NCBI GenBank assembly: GCA_045540015.1
Contig: JAZQGP010000013.1
Location: 231,310 to 295,309 of the forward strand
Length of the DNA: 64,000 bases
Reading direction: 5' to 3'
Source of the DNA: UMGS1387 sp045540015
GTDB taxonomy: Bacteria > Bacillota > Clostridia > Oscillospirales > CAG-382
Each line of letters begins with the position of its first letter. Position 1 is the stretch's first letter. Below the pieces are notes generated by a model, which was not told the DNA's origin, searched no databases, and saw only the letters and a list, made by a program, of their open reading frames with translations. The translations under genes were made by a program, and so were the position numbers. This document shows, piece by piece, positions 26,733 to 35,043 of this stretch.

Positions 26733-28046
26733 ATGGAATATCTGTTGGGTCTTGACGTGGGAACCTCGTCTGTAAAGGCGGTTTTGATGTCTTGCGACGG
26801 GAGAATTGAAAATGTAAAAACAAAAAAGCATGCATATTATTTTGAGAATAATATGAAGCTTATGGATGCGGAGCTTTTTTGCGAAAACTGCTTTTCTGCA
26901 ATAAAAGAAACCGTAGGCGACCTTGATGAAAATGACAGGGTGGCTGCTGTCTGTGTGTCGGGTGCCGGAGGAAATCTGATGCTTGTAAAGGATGGCAAAA
27001 GCTGTTCGCCCGTATACGGTTGGCAAACCCAGTTTGATACGGATGTTACGGAGAAAATCTTGTCGGGATTTACAAACCAAGATGTTTACGAGACGGTGGG
27101 ATGGTTTAAGCTTACGAGCTTTCCTTTGGCAGGTCTTGCATATCTCAGAGTTACACAGCCCGAGCTTATTGACAAAGCCGATAAGATATGTATGCATATA
27201 GAATATTTCAACTATTTGATGACAGGTAAATGGGGTATCACCCGTTCCATGGGAACGACATTTTTCCTTATTGACCAGAAAAAGGGCGAATACTGCAAGG
27301 AGTATCTTGACATGTTGGGAATATCCGAGGATAAGCTTTTGCCGATAGTGGAAAATTGTACGGTTTTAGGTGAACTTAACGCTTATGCTGCTGAAAAAAC
27401 AGGATTAAAGCAAGGAACACCGGTTGTTGCCGGAACCTTTGATCATCCGGCGGCTGCAAGAGGTGCCGGAGTTTCAAAAGAAAATGAGGTGCTTGTTTCG
27501 TGCGGAACTTCATGGGTTGTGTTCATGCCGTTTAAAGACAGAGAAACACCTGCTTCGAAAAGCATGCTTATTGACCCGTTTATGGTGCCAAAGGGCAATT
27601 GGTGCGGCATGAAATCTTTGGCGTCCGTTTCGGTAGTCATTGATGATTTGAAAAAGAAATTTCTCGGCGATATATCAGACTTTGAATTTGATAAACTGGC
27701 AGAAGAAGCAGCTTTTGGCTGTAACGGTCTTGTTATAGATGATGAAAATGCCGATGTTACCGGCTACAGTAAGGCCGATATCGCAAGGGCTATTATGGAA
27801 AATATAGCGAGAAGGCTTGGCGGCGTTTTTGAAACACTCAAGGTGAATGCTGACAAAATTAAATTGGTCGGCGGCATTACCAATTCGGCGGTTTTCTGTG
27901 AGGTTATCGAGCAGGTAATCGGCAAGAAGATAGAAGTTACAAACGGCGAACATGCCGGGGCAGTGGGCTCTGCGATTATGGCAGGTGTGGCTGTCGGAAT
28001 TTACCGTGATGAAAATGATGCTTTTAAAAAGCTGAAATTTATATAA
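26733..28046 (+). CDS. FGGY family carbohydrate kinase
   Basis: 437 residues, slightly shorter than xylulokinase. The ATP-binding start GLDVGTSSVKAVL, GTFDHPAAARGAG (expected catalytic aspartate region), VSCGTSWVVF, and the C-terminal GGITNS and AGAVGSAIMAG motifs place it in the FGGY family. It phosphorylates a ketose or polyol in the cytoplasm. First gene of a seven-gene operon; the isomerase follows 19 bases downstream. Together they suggest aldose to ketose to ketose-phosphate. The exact sugar cannot be read from the sequence. The ATG follows AAGGAGGAGAAG. Confidence 0.88.
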   Translation: MEYLLGLDVGTSSVKAVLMSCDGRIENVKTKKHAYYFENNMKLMDAELFCENCFSAIKETVGDLDENDRVAAVCVSGAGGNLMLVKDGKSCSPVYGWQTQFDTDVTEKILSGFTNQDVYETVGWFKLTSFPLAGLAYLRVTQPELIDKADKICMHIEYFNYLMTGKWGITRSMGTTFFLIDQKKGEYCKEYLDMLGISEDKLLPIVENCTVLGELNAYAAEKTGLKQGTPVVAGTFDHPAAARGAGVSKENEVLVSCGTSWVVFMPFKDRETPASKSMLIDPFMVPKGNWCGMKSLASVSVVIDDLKKKFLGDISDFEFDKLAEEAAFGCNGLVIDDENADVTGYSKADIARAIMENIARRLGGVFETLKVNADKIKLVGGITNSAVFCEVIEQVIGKKIEVTNGEHAGAVGSAIMAGVAVGIYRDENDAFKKLKFI

Positions 28047-28065
28047 AAAGAAAGGGTTTGATGTT

Positions 28066-29433
28066 ATGAAAATAGGATTGTTACCTCTTTACATTTCATT
28101 GTATGACAAAAACGGCACAAAGCTGAGAGAAGAATTGAGAGTTTTTTACGATGAAATAGCTGACAAGTTTGAGCAGCGAGGAATCGAAGTTGTAAAAAGC
28201 GAAATTTGTACGGAAGATTACCAGTTTGAGAAGGAAATTAATGCCTACGAAGAAAGCGGTTGTGATGCAATTGTTACTTTGCATCTTGCTTATTCGCCGG
28301 GATTAAATTCCGAAGCAGCGCTTAAAAACACAAAGTTGCCAATAATTATCTGTGACACTACTCGTGCTTATGATTTTTCGGACGAACAGCTTTCCTCCGA
28401 GATTTCATACTGCCACGGTATCCACGGTGTTATGGACATGTGTAATCTTCTGAAGAAAAACAATAAGACGTATGCAGTTGTTGCAGGTCATTTTGAAGAA
28501 AGTGACGTTTTAGACCGTGTTGTAGGATATGTCAAGGCAGCAAAAGCTGCAAATTCACTTTGCGGCTCAAAGGTGGGAAGCATCGGCGGCTGTTTTGAAG
28601 GCATGGGTGATTTCCGTGTGGAAGACAAGCGTATGCAGGAATTGTTCGGCGCAACGGTTGTTTATCCCGAAAAGGGCGAGCTTGTTGAAATTGCAAAAAA
28701 CGTATCTGACGAAGAAATTGATGCATTAAAGGCAAAGAACGCTGAGGAATGGGAATTCATTGAAGACGTAGACGAAGAAATTTACCGCAATTCAATGCGT
28801 GCCGACATTACTTTGAAAAAATGGATTGAAAAGAAAGAGCTGCAGGCATTTACGGTGAACTTCCTTAATATTCAGGACATGGCTACAATGCCATTTACCG
28901 GTATTTGCCGTGCAATGTCTGAACAAATCGGCTATGCCGGTGAGGGAGATACTCTTACGGCTTTGTTTACAGGTGCATTGCTTCAGGGCTATAAGGATAC
29001 ATCATTCATAGAAATTTTCTGTCCCGACTGGAAGAACAACACTTTGTTTATCAGTCATATGGGCGAAATAAATTTTGGCGTTGCAGACAAAAAGCCTGTG
29101 GCGTTCCGTAAAAAGTTTGTATACGGAGACAGTCCCGACCCTGTTGGTGCATCGGCTGCTTTCAGACCGGGTGATGCTGTGTTTGTAAATATATACGAAG
29201 ACGATAAAGGCTTTAACGCGTTTATTTCGCCTGTAAAGGTATTGAAGGAAAAAACCGACAATTTCAAAAAGGACATCAGAGGCTGGCTTGATTTTTCAAA
29301 GCCGATTTCGGACGTTCTTGAAAAAATCAGTATGTGCGGTGCAACACATCACAGTATATTGGTATACGGTGCAAAGCCGGAAGAAATTGAATTTTTCGCA
29401 AAATGTGTCGGTTTGGAAACAGTAATATATTAA
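28066..29433 (+). CDS. L-fucose/L-arabinose isomerase family protein
   Basis: 455 residues with the alpha/beta layout of the fucose/arabinose isomerase superfamily: KIGLLPLYISLYD at the N-terminus, VTLHLAYSPG, a GSIGGCFEGMGDF segment before the catalytic domain, and NFLNIQDMATMPF with GICRAMSEQ. True family isomerases use Mn2+ to convert aldoses to ketoses. Weak similarity to either canonical enzyme means the substrate may be an unusual pentose, deoxysugar or tetrose. It lies between kinase and aldolase genes. The start follows AAAGAAAGGG. Confidence 0.75.
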   Translation: MKIGLLPLYISLYDKNGTKLREELRVFYDEIADKFEQRGIEVVKSEICTEDYQFEKEINAYEESGCDAIVTLHLAYSPGLNSEAALKNTKLPIIICDTTRAYDFSDEQLSSEISYCHGIHGVMDMCNLLKKNNKTYAVVAGHFEESDVLDRVVGYVKAAKAANSLCGSKVGSIGGCFEGMGDFRVEDKRMQELFGATVVYPEKGELVEIAKNVSDEEIDALKAKNAEEWEFIEDVDEEIYRNSMRADITLKKWIEKKELQAFTVNFLNIQDMATMPFTGICRAMSEQIGYAGEGDTLTALFTGALLQGYKDTSFIEIFCPDWKNNTLFISHMGEINFGVADKKPVAFRKKFVYGDSPDPVGASAAFRPGDAVFVNIYEDDKGFNAFISPVKVLKEKTDNFKKDIRGWLDFSKPISDVLEKISMCGATHHSILVYGAKPEEIEFFAKCVGLETVIY

Positions 29434-29464
29434 GAGTATTTATAATAAAGAAAGGTTTATATTT

Positions 29465-30139
29465 ATGTTATACATTTTGGACACTGCTGATTTGAAAGCA
29501 ATAAAGCATTGTAATGAATTTTATCCTCTTGCGGGAGTTACTACTAATCCGTCGATAATTGCAAAAGAAAAGAGAGATTTTTGGGAAATTGTTAAGGACA
29601 TCAGAAGCATAATCGGCCCGGATAAGTTGTTTTTTGCCCAGACAGTTCAGACTACTGCAGACAAAATCGTTGAAGAAGCAAAGCTTATGAACGAAAAGTC
29701 GGGCGGCGAATTCTGCGTAAAGATACCGATTTGCGAAGAAGGTCTTAAAGCAACCGTTGAGCTTAAAAAGCTCGGCATAAAGGTTCTTATGACTGCTATA
29801 TTCACTCCTGCACAGGCACTTATTGCAGCTAAAGCCGGTGCTGATTTCGTAGCCCCCTATGTTAACAGACTTGATAACATAATCGGTGACGGATGTGAGG
29901 TTGTGGCTCAGATTGTTGAGCAGTTCGCAATATACGGACTTGAATGTCAGGTGCTTGCGGCAAGCTTCAAGAATGCGGAACAGGTACATAAATGTGCGAC
30001 ATGTGGATGTCACAGCGTGACTGTTTCTGCAGATGTACTCAAGGCTGTAATTACACATCCTATGACCGATGCTGCTATTGACGGTTTTGAAAAGGACTGG
30101 AAATCGGTATACGGAGAAAAAACAATACTTGACTTTTAA
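29465..30139 (+). CDS. Fructose-6-phosphate aldolase/transaldolase-like class I aldolase
   Basis: 224 residues, the FSA/TalC size. GVTTNPS at 24-30 and CVKIP with the Schiff-base lysine at 86 are diagnostic; LMTAIFTPAQALIAAKAGA and APYVNRLD follow the family barrel. FSA-type enzymes cleave or form ketose-phosphates through a lysine imine using dihydroxyacetone-like donors. After the kinase and isomerase, cleavage of a ketose phosphate into C3 plus a small aldehyde is the likely job. The ATG follows AAAGAAAGG. Confidence 0.88.
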   Translation: MLYILDTADLKAIKHCNEFYPLAGVTTNPSIIAKEKRDFWEIVKDIRSIIGPDKLFFAQTVQTTADKIVEEAKLMNEKSGGEFCVKIPICEEGLKATVELKKLGIKVLMTAIFTPAQALIAAKAGADFVAPYVNRLDNIIGDGCEVVAQIVEQFAIYGLECQVLAASFKNAEQVHKCATCGCHSVTVSADVLKAVITHPMTDAAIDGFEKDWKSVYGEKTILDF

Positions 30140-30172
30140 CAGCTCGGCAAAAAAGATAGGAGTTTTGGCAAA

Positions 30173-30883
30173 ATGAAAAGAAAAATCAGAACACCGTATT
30201 TTGAAATCGGTACAAAAAATTATATATATGGAGATAAGGTTCTGGAATATGCACTGGCAGCTGACAAGGCGGCAGAAAAGTATGACATTGATGTGTTGTT
30301 CATTACTCCCGCCGTTGAAATCAGACGCATTGTTGAGAACACAAAGCACCTTATTGTGCTTGCACCCTATATGGACACCTTAAGACCCGGCAGAGGTATG
30401 GCGGACATACTTCCCGAGGCACTTAAGGCGGCGGGTGCTGAGGGTGTTGTTGTAAATCATTGCGAAAAGCCCATGTCACTTCCTCAGATTAAGGCGACAA
30501 TTGACAGGGCGAATGAGCTTGACATGCTGGTTTTTGCATGTGCTGACAGTGTTGCGGAAACAAAGGCTATAGCACAGCTCCACCCCGATATTATTAATCC
30601 CGAACCGTCAGAGCTTATAGGCGGAACAGGAAACGGTGTAAGTGATATGGGTTATGTAAAAGAGGTCCTTACGGAAATCCGCAAAATCGACCCGAACATA
30701 CTTATTGAACAGGCGGCAGGCATTACAAACGGACAGCAGGTTTATGACTTTATTATGGCAGGCTCGGAGGCAGCAGGTGCGGCTTCGGGTATTATGAACG
30801 CCGAGGATCCGATTGCAATGATTGATGAAATGATAGCGGCAGTACGCAGAGCAGCAGACGATTTGAAAAAAATGGAGAAGTGA
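30173..30883 (+). CDS. Triosephosphate isomerase family protein
   Basis: 236 residues with the TIM catalytic residues: a lysine near 15, His 96 in NHCE (canonical NHSE), and Glu 144 in PEPSELIGGTG, replacing YEPVWAIGTG. The altered loop 6 region and a location inside a sugar operon argue against the housekeeping TpiA. Homologues in erythritol operons isomerise tetrulose-4-phosphates. Here it could recycle a C3 or C4 phosphate released by the adjacent aldolase. The start follows ATAGGAG; YjbQ begins 4 bases after its stop. Confidence 0.82.
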   Translation: MKRKIRTPYFEIGTKNYIYGDKVLEYALAADKAAEKYDIDVLFITPAVEIRRIVENTKHLIVLAPYMDTLRPGRGMADILPEALKAAGAEGVVVNHCEKPMSLPQIKATIDRANELDMLVFACADSVAETKAIAQLHPDIINPEPSELIGGTGNGVSDMGYVKEVLTEIRKIDPNILIEQAAGITNGQQVYDFIMAGSEAAGAASGIMNAEDPIAMIDEMIAAVRRAADDLKKMEK

Positions 30884-30887
30884 GAAT

Positions 30888-31382
30888 ATGATTTATAAGG
30901 AAAAAATAAAGGTTGATTCCAACCACAGAGCAATAACCTTTCACAATGTAACAGCACAGCTGAAAGAGGCTGTAAAAAAATCCGGCATAAAGGACGGTAT
31001 CGCTGTTGTATATTCGCACCATACTACTTGCTGTGTAATTACACAGGAATGTGCATTTGATATGTCTATGACAGGCCTTGAAACCCTGCAGCAGGATTTG
31101 GTAAACGTTATGGACAAAATGGTGCCTGAATGCAAATATGAAGGTATGTATCTGCATCCCGGTCCCAAGGCACTTAAATTTGCCGAGGAGCACGATGAAG
31201 ATGCATGGGGCTGCCATAATACAGATGCACATCTGCGTTCATCTATTATCGGAAGATCTGAAACCATAGTTATTGACGATGGTGAGGTGGATCTTGGTGA
31301 ATTCGGATTTGTGTACTTTATAGATTTCGATGATACAAGAGGAAGACAACGTACAGTGCAGATTATGATTATCGGCGAATAA
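30888..31382 (+). CDS. YjbQ/UPF0047 family protein
   Basis: 164 residues, slightly longer than the usual 130-140. Family histidines are visible in SHHTTCCVITQE and in HLRSSIIGRSE. YjbQ proteins form trimers with a histidine metal site and have weak thiamine-phosphate-synthase activity, but their true role is unsettled. Tight coupling to the TIM-like gene (4-base gap) and membership in a sugar operon suggest a metabolic or repair function on a phosphorylated intermediate. The start follows GGAGAAGTGAGAAT. Confidence 0.85.
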   Translation: MIYKEKIKVDSNHRAITFHNVTAQLKEAVKKSGIKDGIAVVYSHHTTCCVITQECAFDMSMTGLETLQQDLVNVMDKMVPECKYEGMYLHPGPKALKFAEEHDEDAWGCHNTDAHLRSSIIGRSETIVIDDGEVDLGEFGFVYFIDFDDTRGRQRTVQIMIIGE

Positions 31383-31437
31383 TCCGTGTGTTATTGCCAC
31401 TGTATAAAATCGCAAGATAATCTCGGAGGACAGGAAA

Positions 31438-32496
31438 ATGCCTTTATTTGAAGTAACAGATTATGATAAAAAAATATGGGAGGAAGAATTAAAAGATTTT
31501 CTTCCCGATAAAATACTGGACGTTCATACACATGTGTATAAACGTAAATATATAGTAGAAGACCCGGAGTATATACCACCGAAGGTTGTCAGCTGGCCGA
31601 GTAAGGTGGCAGAGGAAAATCCTATCGAGGATTTGCAGGAAACCTACCGTCTTATGTTCCCCGGCAAAGACGTTAAGGCACTTATGTTTGTTTTGGGAAA
31701 AACCGGAAACAAAGAAAATAATGCATATCTTTCCGGAGTATCCAAAGAGACAGGCTGGCCGGCTCTGATTTATTCTCATCCTTCGATGTCAGCAGATGAG
31801 CTTGAACGCCAAATCCGTGAAGGCGGTTTTTTGGGAGCAAAGTGCTATCTTACCCATGCCCCGTCCTATATCCCCGCCAAAGAAATCAGAATATACGATT
31901 TCTTCCCTAAGCACCAGCTTGAAAGACTTAACGAATTGGGCGCTATCTGTATGTGTCACATTCCGAGAGACGCACGCCTTAAGGATCAGGTTAACATTCA
32001 GCAGATACTTGAAATAAGAAGAGAATTTCCCAAGCTTCGCTTTATAGTTGCTCATATCGGACGTGCTTATACAAAAGAGGATGTCAGTGATTCATTCGAT
32101 TATTTGACACAGGAACCCGAAACAATGTATGACTTTGCCGCGAATTGCTGTGAATATGCTATAGCAGAGGCAATAAAGCGTTGCGGACCTAAGCACGTTA
32201 TGTTCGGTACAGATATGCCGATTTTACGTATGCGTACACACCGTATTGAAGAAAACGGAACATACGTAAACCTCGTGCCTCCCGGATTGTATCCTGACCC
32301 GAGCGGAGACCCTCATCTTCGTGAAGTTTCAGAAGAAGAGGCAAAAACCATAACGTTCTTTGCGTACGAAGAACTCCTGTCATTTAAGCGTGCTTGTAAA
32401 ACGCTTGGCATGACAAAGCAGGACGTTGAAGACATGATGTACAATAACGCAATGAACCTTATTGAAGGTGCAAGAAAAGATATTTACGGGGAATAA
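31438..32496 (+). CDS. Amidohydrolase-2 family metal-dependent hydrolase
   Basis: 352 residues of the TIM-barrel amidohydrolase family. DVHTHV (N-terminal metal histidines), MCHIPRDA, VAHIGRAYT and the C-terminal FGTDMP aspartate form a complete metal site. Members include lactonases, decarboxylases and ring hydrolases. In a sugar operon a sugar-lactonase or related hydrolytic step is likely, but the substrate is not determinable. The ATG follows GGAGGACAGGAAA. Sixth gene of the operon. Confidence 0.82.
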   Translation: MPLFEVTDYDKKIWEEELKDFLPDKILDVHTHVYKRKYIVEDPEYIPPKVVSWPSKVAEENPIEDLQETYRLMFPGKDVKALMFVLGKTGNKENNAYLSGVSKETGWPALIYSHPSMSADELERQIREGGFLGAKCYLTHAPSYIPAKEIRIYDFFPKHQLERLNELGAICMCHIPRDARLKDQVNIQQILEIRREFPKLRFIVAHIGRAYTKEDVSDSFDYLTQEPETMYDFAANCCEYAIAEAIKRCGPKHVMFGTDMPILRMRTHRIEENGTYVNLVPPGLYPDPSGDPHLREVSEEEAKTITFFAYEELLSFKRACKTLGMTKQDVEDMMYNNAMNLIEGARKDIYGE

Positions 32497-32541
32497 CAAC
32501 AAAAAGACGCAGTAAGATTCACAGCAAAAGGGGAGATAAAA

Positions 32542-34098
32542 ATGGATAAATATGCATTGCAGGCGCTTGAAGAATACAACAGCGATACCAAAACAGTACG
32601 CCGTGCAGGAAAGAACGGAAAACCGTTCTGGAATATAAACTCTTCACAGTTTACATTTGTTCCGGAGCTGTTCTTTTCCACAATTCCGGGCGCTAAGGAA
32701 TATGTTTACACTGCTACCGACAGCACCGGAAAAACGCACTCATTTACGGATAAAACGCCGACAGCACCTCTCACACCTATCTGGAAGGATATTGCACCGG
32801 GAATGGTTGAGCTTAAGGTTGAAGCAGTCCATGAGAGAAACGGGCATGTTTATCTTTCAGGAGCAAGAACTTTCTTTAAAATGTCGCCGTTTCCGGGACG
32901 TGAGGCTTTGCCGCCAAAGGCGTGTTCATACAGGGAATGTTCTCTTAAAGCCTTCAGATATGTATTTAACGATCCCACAATACAGTATTGGCTTACACAC
33001 GGCGTTCCAAAGCCTGACTACTACCATAATGTTTACCCGTCCAAAACCATCAGCAGCATAATACAGGCAATGATTGCTTATGCAGAGCTCGAACCGGAAA
33101 ATGCCGAAAAAGCACTGAAACTTGCTACAAATGCGGCGGATTATCTTCTTTCCATTACATACGGTGAAGATTCAGCACTGGCAGGACTTCCTCCTACGTA
33201 TTCCTTTAAAGGTCTTATCAAGGAAATCGTAGATGAAACTGCACCGGCAGCCTATGGACGTAAGGATACGTTGATGATGATTTATCCTGCAAATGTGGGA
33301 AGTGCTTATCTTATGCTTGAAAAAGCAACAGGCGATGAAAAATATTTTAAAGCGGCAGCCCGGATAGCAGAATATTACAAAAACAATGTTCTTTCTAACG
33401 GAAGCTGGTATCTGCTTGTTTCTGCAAAGACAGGAAAGCCTGAACACGAAAACAGCTGCGGCACATTTGCGATACTTGATTTTTTGTCGCAATTTTATTT
33501 GAGAACCGGTGATGAGGATTATCATAAGCTTGAACGCGGCTATTTTTCGTATCTGGAAAAAACACGCCTTGATAATTACAATTGGGAGGGGCAGTTTGAA
33601 GATATCAGAGTGTCTTCAAATTATGCAAATCTCACTCACTTTGAAGCTAACAGAATGATAAACTACATAGTAAATAATTTTGGTGATGATGCTGAAAAGA
33701 TGGAGCAAGCCAAAGAGCTTATGCGTTATGTAGAGGATCAGTTTGTTGTGTGGGGTGAATTTGCGCCGTGGAATACCAATTACGATACTAAAGAGAAGTG
33801 GTATTCACCTGCAGCACTTGAACAGTATGACTGGTATGTTCCTATAGACGGCAGCACATCAACTGTTGCTAAAACGTTTTTGGAAATGTATAAAGCTACG
33901 GGTGACAAGCTTTACCTTGAAAAAGCATGTGCGCTTGCAGATTCAATCACAAGAATGCAAAACCCCGAAAACGGTGTAATACCTACCCATTGGATGACAA
34001 CAGATTGCAGTACTGTTCTTAAAAACTTCTGGATAAACTGTCATATCGGAACGGCGTTCACAATGATGATTATGGCAAAGGGAGTTTCGGAAATATAA
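32542..34098 (+). CDS. Probable alpha/alpha-toroid glycoside-processing protein
   Basis: 518 residues, family not securely named. About 110 N-terminal residues look beta-rich (TFVPELFFSTIPGAKEYVY, VELKVEAVH). The remainder is helix pairs with toroid-like repeats (IIQAMIAYAELEPENAEKAL, AGLPPTYSFKG, GSAYLMLEKATGDEKYFKAA, SCGTFAILDFLSQFYLRTGD). This is the layout of six-hairpin glycosidases and related lyases. No signal peptide, so probably cytoplasmic and acting on an imported oligosaccharide to release the sugar consumed by the upstream genes. The start follows AAGGGGAGATAAAA. Last gene of the operon. Confidence 0.65.
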   Translation: MDKYALQALEEYNSDTKTVRRAGKNGKPFWNINSSQFTFVPELFFSTIPGAKEYVYTATDSTGKTHSFTDKTPTAPLTPIWKDIAPGMVELKVEAVHERNGHVYLSGARTFFKMSPFPGREALPPKACSYRECSLKAFRYVFNDPTIQYWLTHGVPKPDYYHNVYPSKTISSIIQAMIAYAELEPENAEKALKLATNAADYLLSITYGEDSALAGLPPTYSFKGLIKEIVDETAPAAYGRKDTLMMIYPANVGSAYLMLEKATGDEKYFKAAARIAEYYKNNVLSNGSWYLLVSAKTGKPEHENSCGTFAILDFLSQFYLRTGDEDYHKLERGYFSYLEKTRLDNYNWEGQFEDIRVSSNYANLTHFEANRMINYIVNNFGDDAEKMEQAKELMRYVEDQFVVWGEFAPWNTNYDTKEKWYSPAALEQYDWYVPIDGSTSTVAKTFLEMYKATGDKLYLEKACALADSITRMQNPENGVIPTHWMTTDCSTVLKNFWINCHIGTAFTMMIMAKGVSEI

Positions 34099-34139
34099 CG
34101 AAAAACATGCTGTAACAGTTATATGTAAAAACAAGATTT

Positions 34140-34164
34140 TGTCCTGCCGCAGGTCGGCAGGACA
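34140..34164 (+). terminator. Terminator of the kinase-toroid operon
   Basis: TGTCCTGCCG (34140-34149) pairs with CGGCAGGACA (34155-34164); a modest TTATAT tail follows. Confidence 0.65.
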
Positions 34165-34193
34165 TTATATATCGCCAAAATTCAAAACAAAAA

Positions 34194-34222
34194 ACCACTG
34201 AGAGCACCAAGCTTTCAGTGGT
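34194..34222 (-). terminator. Terminator of the ECF S-component gene
   Basis: ACCACTGA and TCAGTGGT arms. On the minus strand the hairpin is followed by a run of six T, just past the stop at 34247. Confidence 0.75.
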
Positions 34223-34246
34223 AATTTTATGTACGGGTGTTTGTTT

Positions 34247-34825
34247 TTACTTGTTTCTTAGGTTGAGAAGTCTTATAATAACAGGACTGATAACGATGTT
34301 TGTTAGAAGCTCAAACACAAAGTTGAGACCTACAAAGAAAATCAGAAGATATGCCCCGACGGATATGCCTTCTGCTACCGACCAGGCTTTAACCGTATCA
34401 AAGAAAAATACAATGCATCCCAAAAGGAATATTCCTGTGTTTACAACGGGACAGACTATTGCAGAAACAAAAACGGCGGCATAGCGGTTGAGTTTTTCAA
34501 GAGCTTTGTAGACAAGTCCTGCAAAAAGACCTGAAAGGACGCCTTTTATCATTACGGTTATAATTGTTCCGGGAACGCTCATTCCGAGCCAGAAAGCCGC
34601 ATCTGCTGTAAGGAAAAATACAGCGCCTGCAACTCCGCCGAGCCATGCTCCTGCAGCAGGTCCGCATAATGCTGCGCCTATTACAACGGGAATAAGAGTT
34701 AATGAAATTGATGCAAGACCGCCTATTTTAATAAAGCCGCCAAAGTATGCAAGTATTGCTACAAGTGCAGTAAAAATTGCGAGCAGTGCGAGTTTTCGCG
34801 TATCGGTTCTTTTTGTTGTACTCAT
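34247..34825 (-). CDS. ECF transporter S (substrate-binding) component
   Basis: 192 residues, almost entirely hydrophobic, with about six membrane segments. LLAIFTALVAILAYFGGF at the N-terminus and VPGTIITVMIKGVLSGLFAG resemble vitamin-type S-components that dock to a shared EcfAA'T energising module. Substrate unknown. The ATG at 34825 is chosen because AAGGAGG precedes it directly; an upstream in-frame extension would add 30 non-conserved residues. Single gene with its own terminator; the ECF energising genes are not in this window. No riboswitch structure was recognised in the 200 bases upstream. Confidence 0.82.
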   Translation of the reverse strand: MSTTKRTDTRKLALLAIFTALVAILAYFGGFIKIGGLASISLTLIPVVIGAALCGPAAGAWLGGVAGAVFFLTADAAFWLGMSVPGTIITVMIKGVLSGLFAGLVYKALEKLNRYAAVFVSAIVCPVVNTGIFLLGCIVFFFDTVKAWSVAEGISVGAYLLIFFVGLNFVFELLTNIVISPVIIRLLNLRNK

Positions 34826-34977
34826 ATAAAAACCTCCTTGGTTACACTTATGCCTACATTTTACCACTATTTTACAAAAAATGCAATAGTATATGCAAAA
34901 AAACATTTCTTTCACCGGGAATATAATAAGCGATACGCGGCCGAAAGATTTTCTTGAGAATTAATAGGTTTTTTGAG

Positions 34978-35006
34978 TTGACTTTTAATGCAAAATGTGT
35001 TAAATT
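34978..35006 (+). promoter_or_regulatory. Promoter of the GH28-like gene
   Basis: TTGACT, 17 bases, TAAATT, 38 bases upstream of the start. Confidence 0.55.
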
Positions 35007-35043
35007 TTAAGTACAGTATTTAATGCAACGGAGAGAAGAAAAA

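Noticed and set aside
30173..30883. Housekeeping triosephosphate isomerase tpiA
   Set aside because: The YEPVWAIGTG loop is replaced by PEPSELIGGTG and no other glycolytic genes adjoin; a sugar-specific paralogue is more likely.
34826..35043. A riboswitch before the ECF S-component
   Set aside because: No recognisable aptamer motif or terminator/antiterminator pair was seen.
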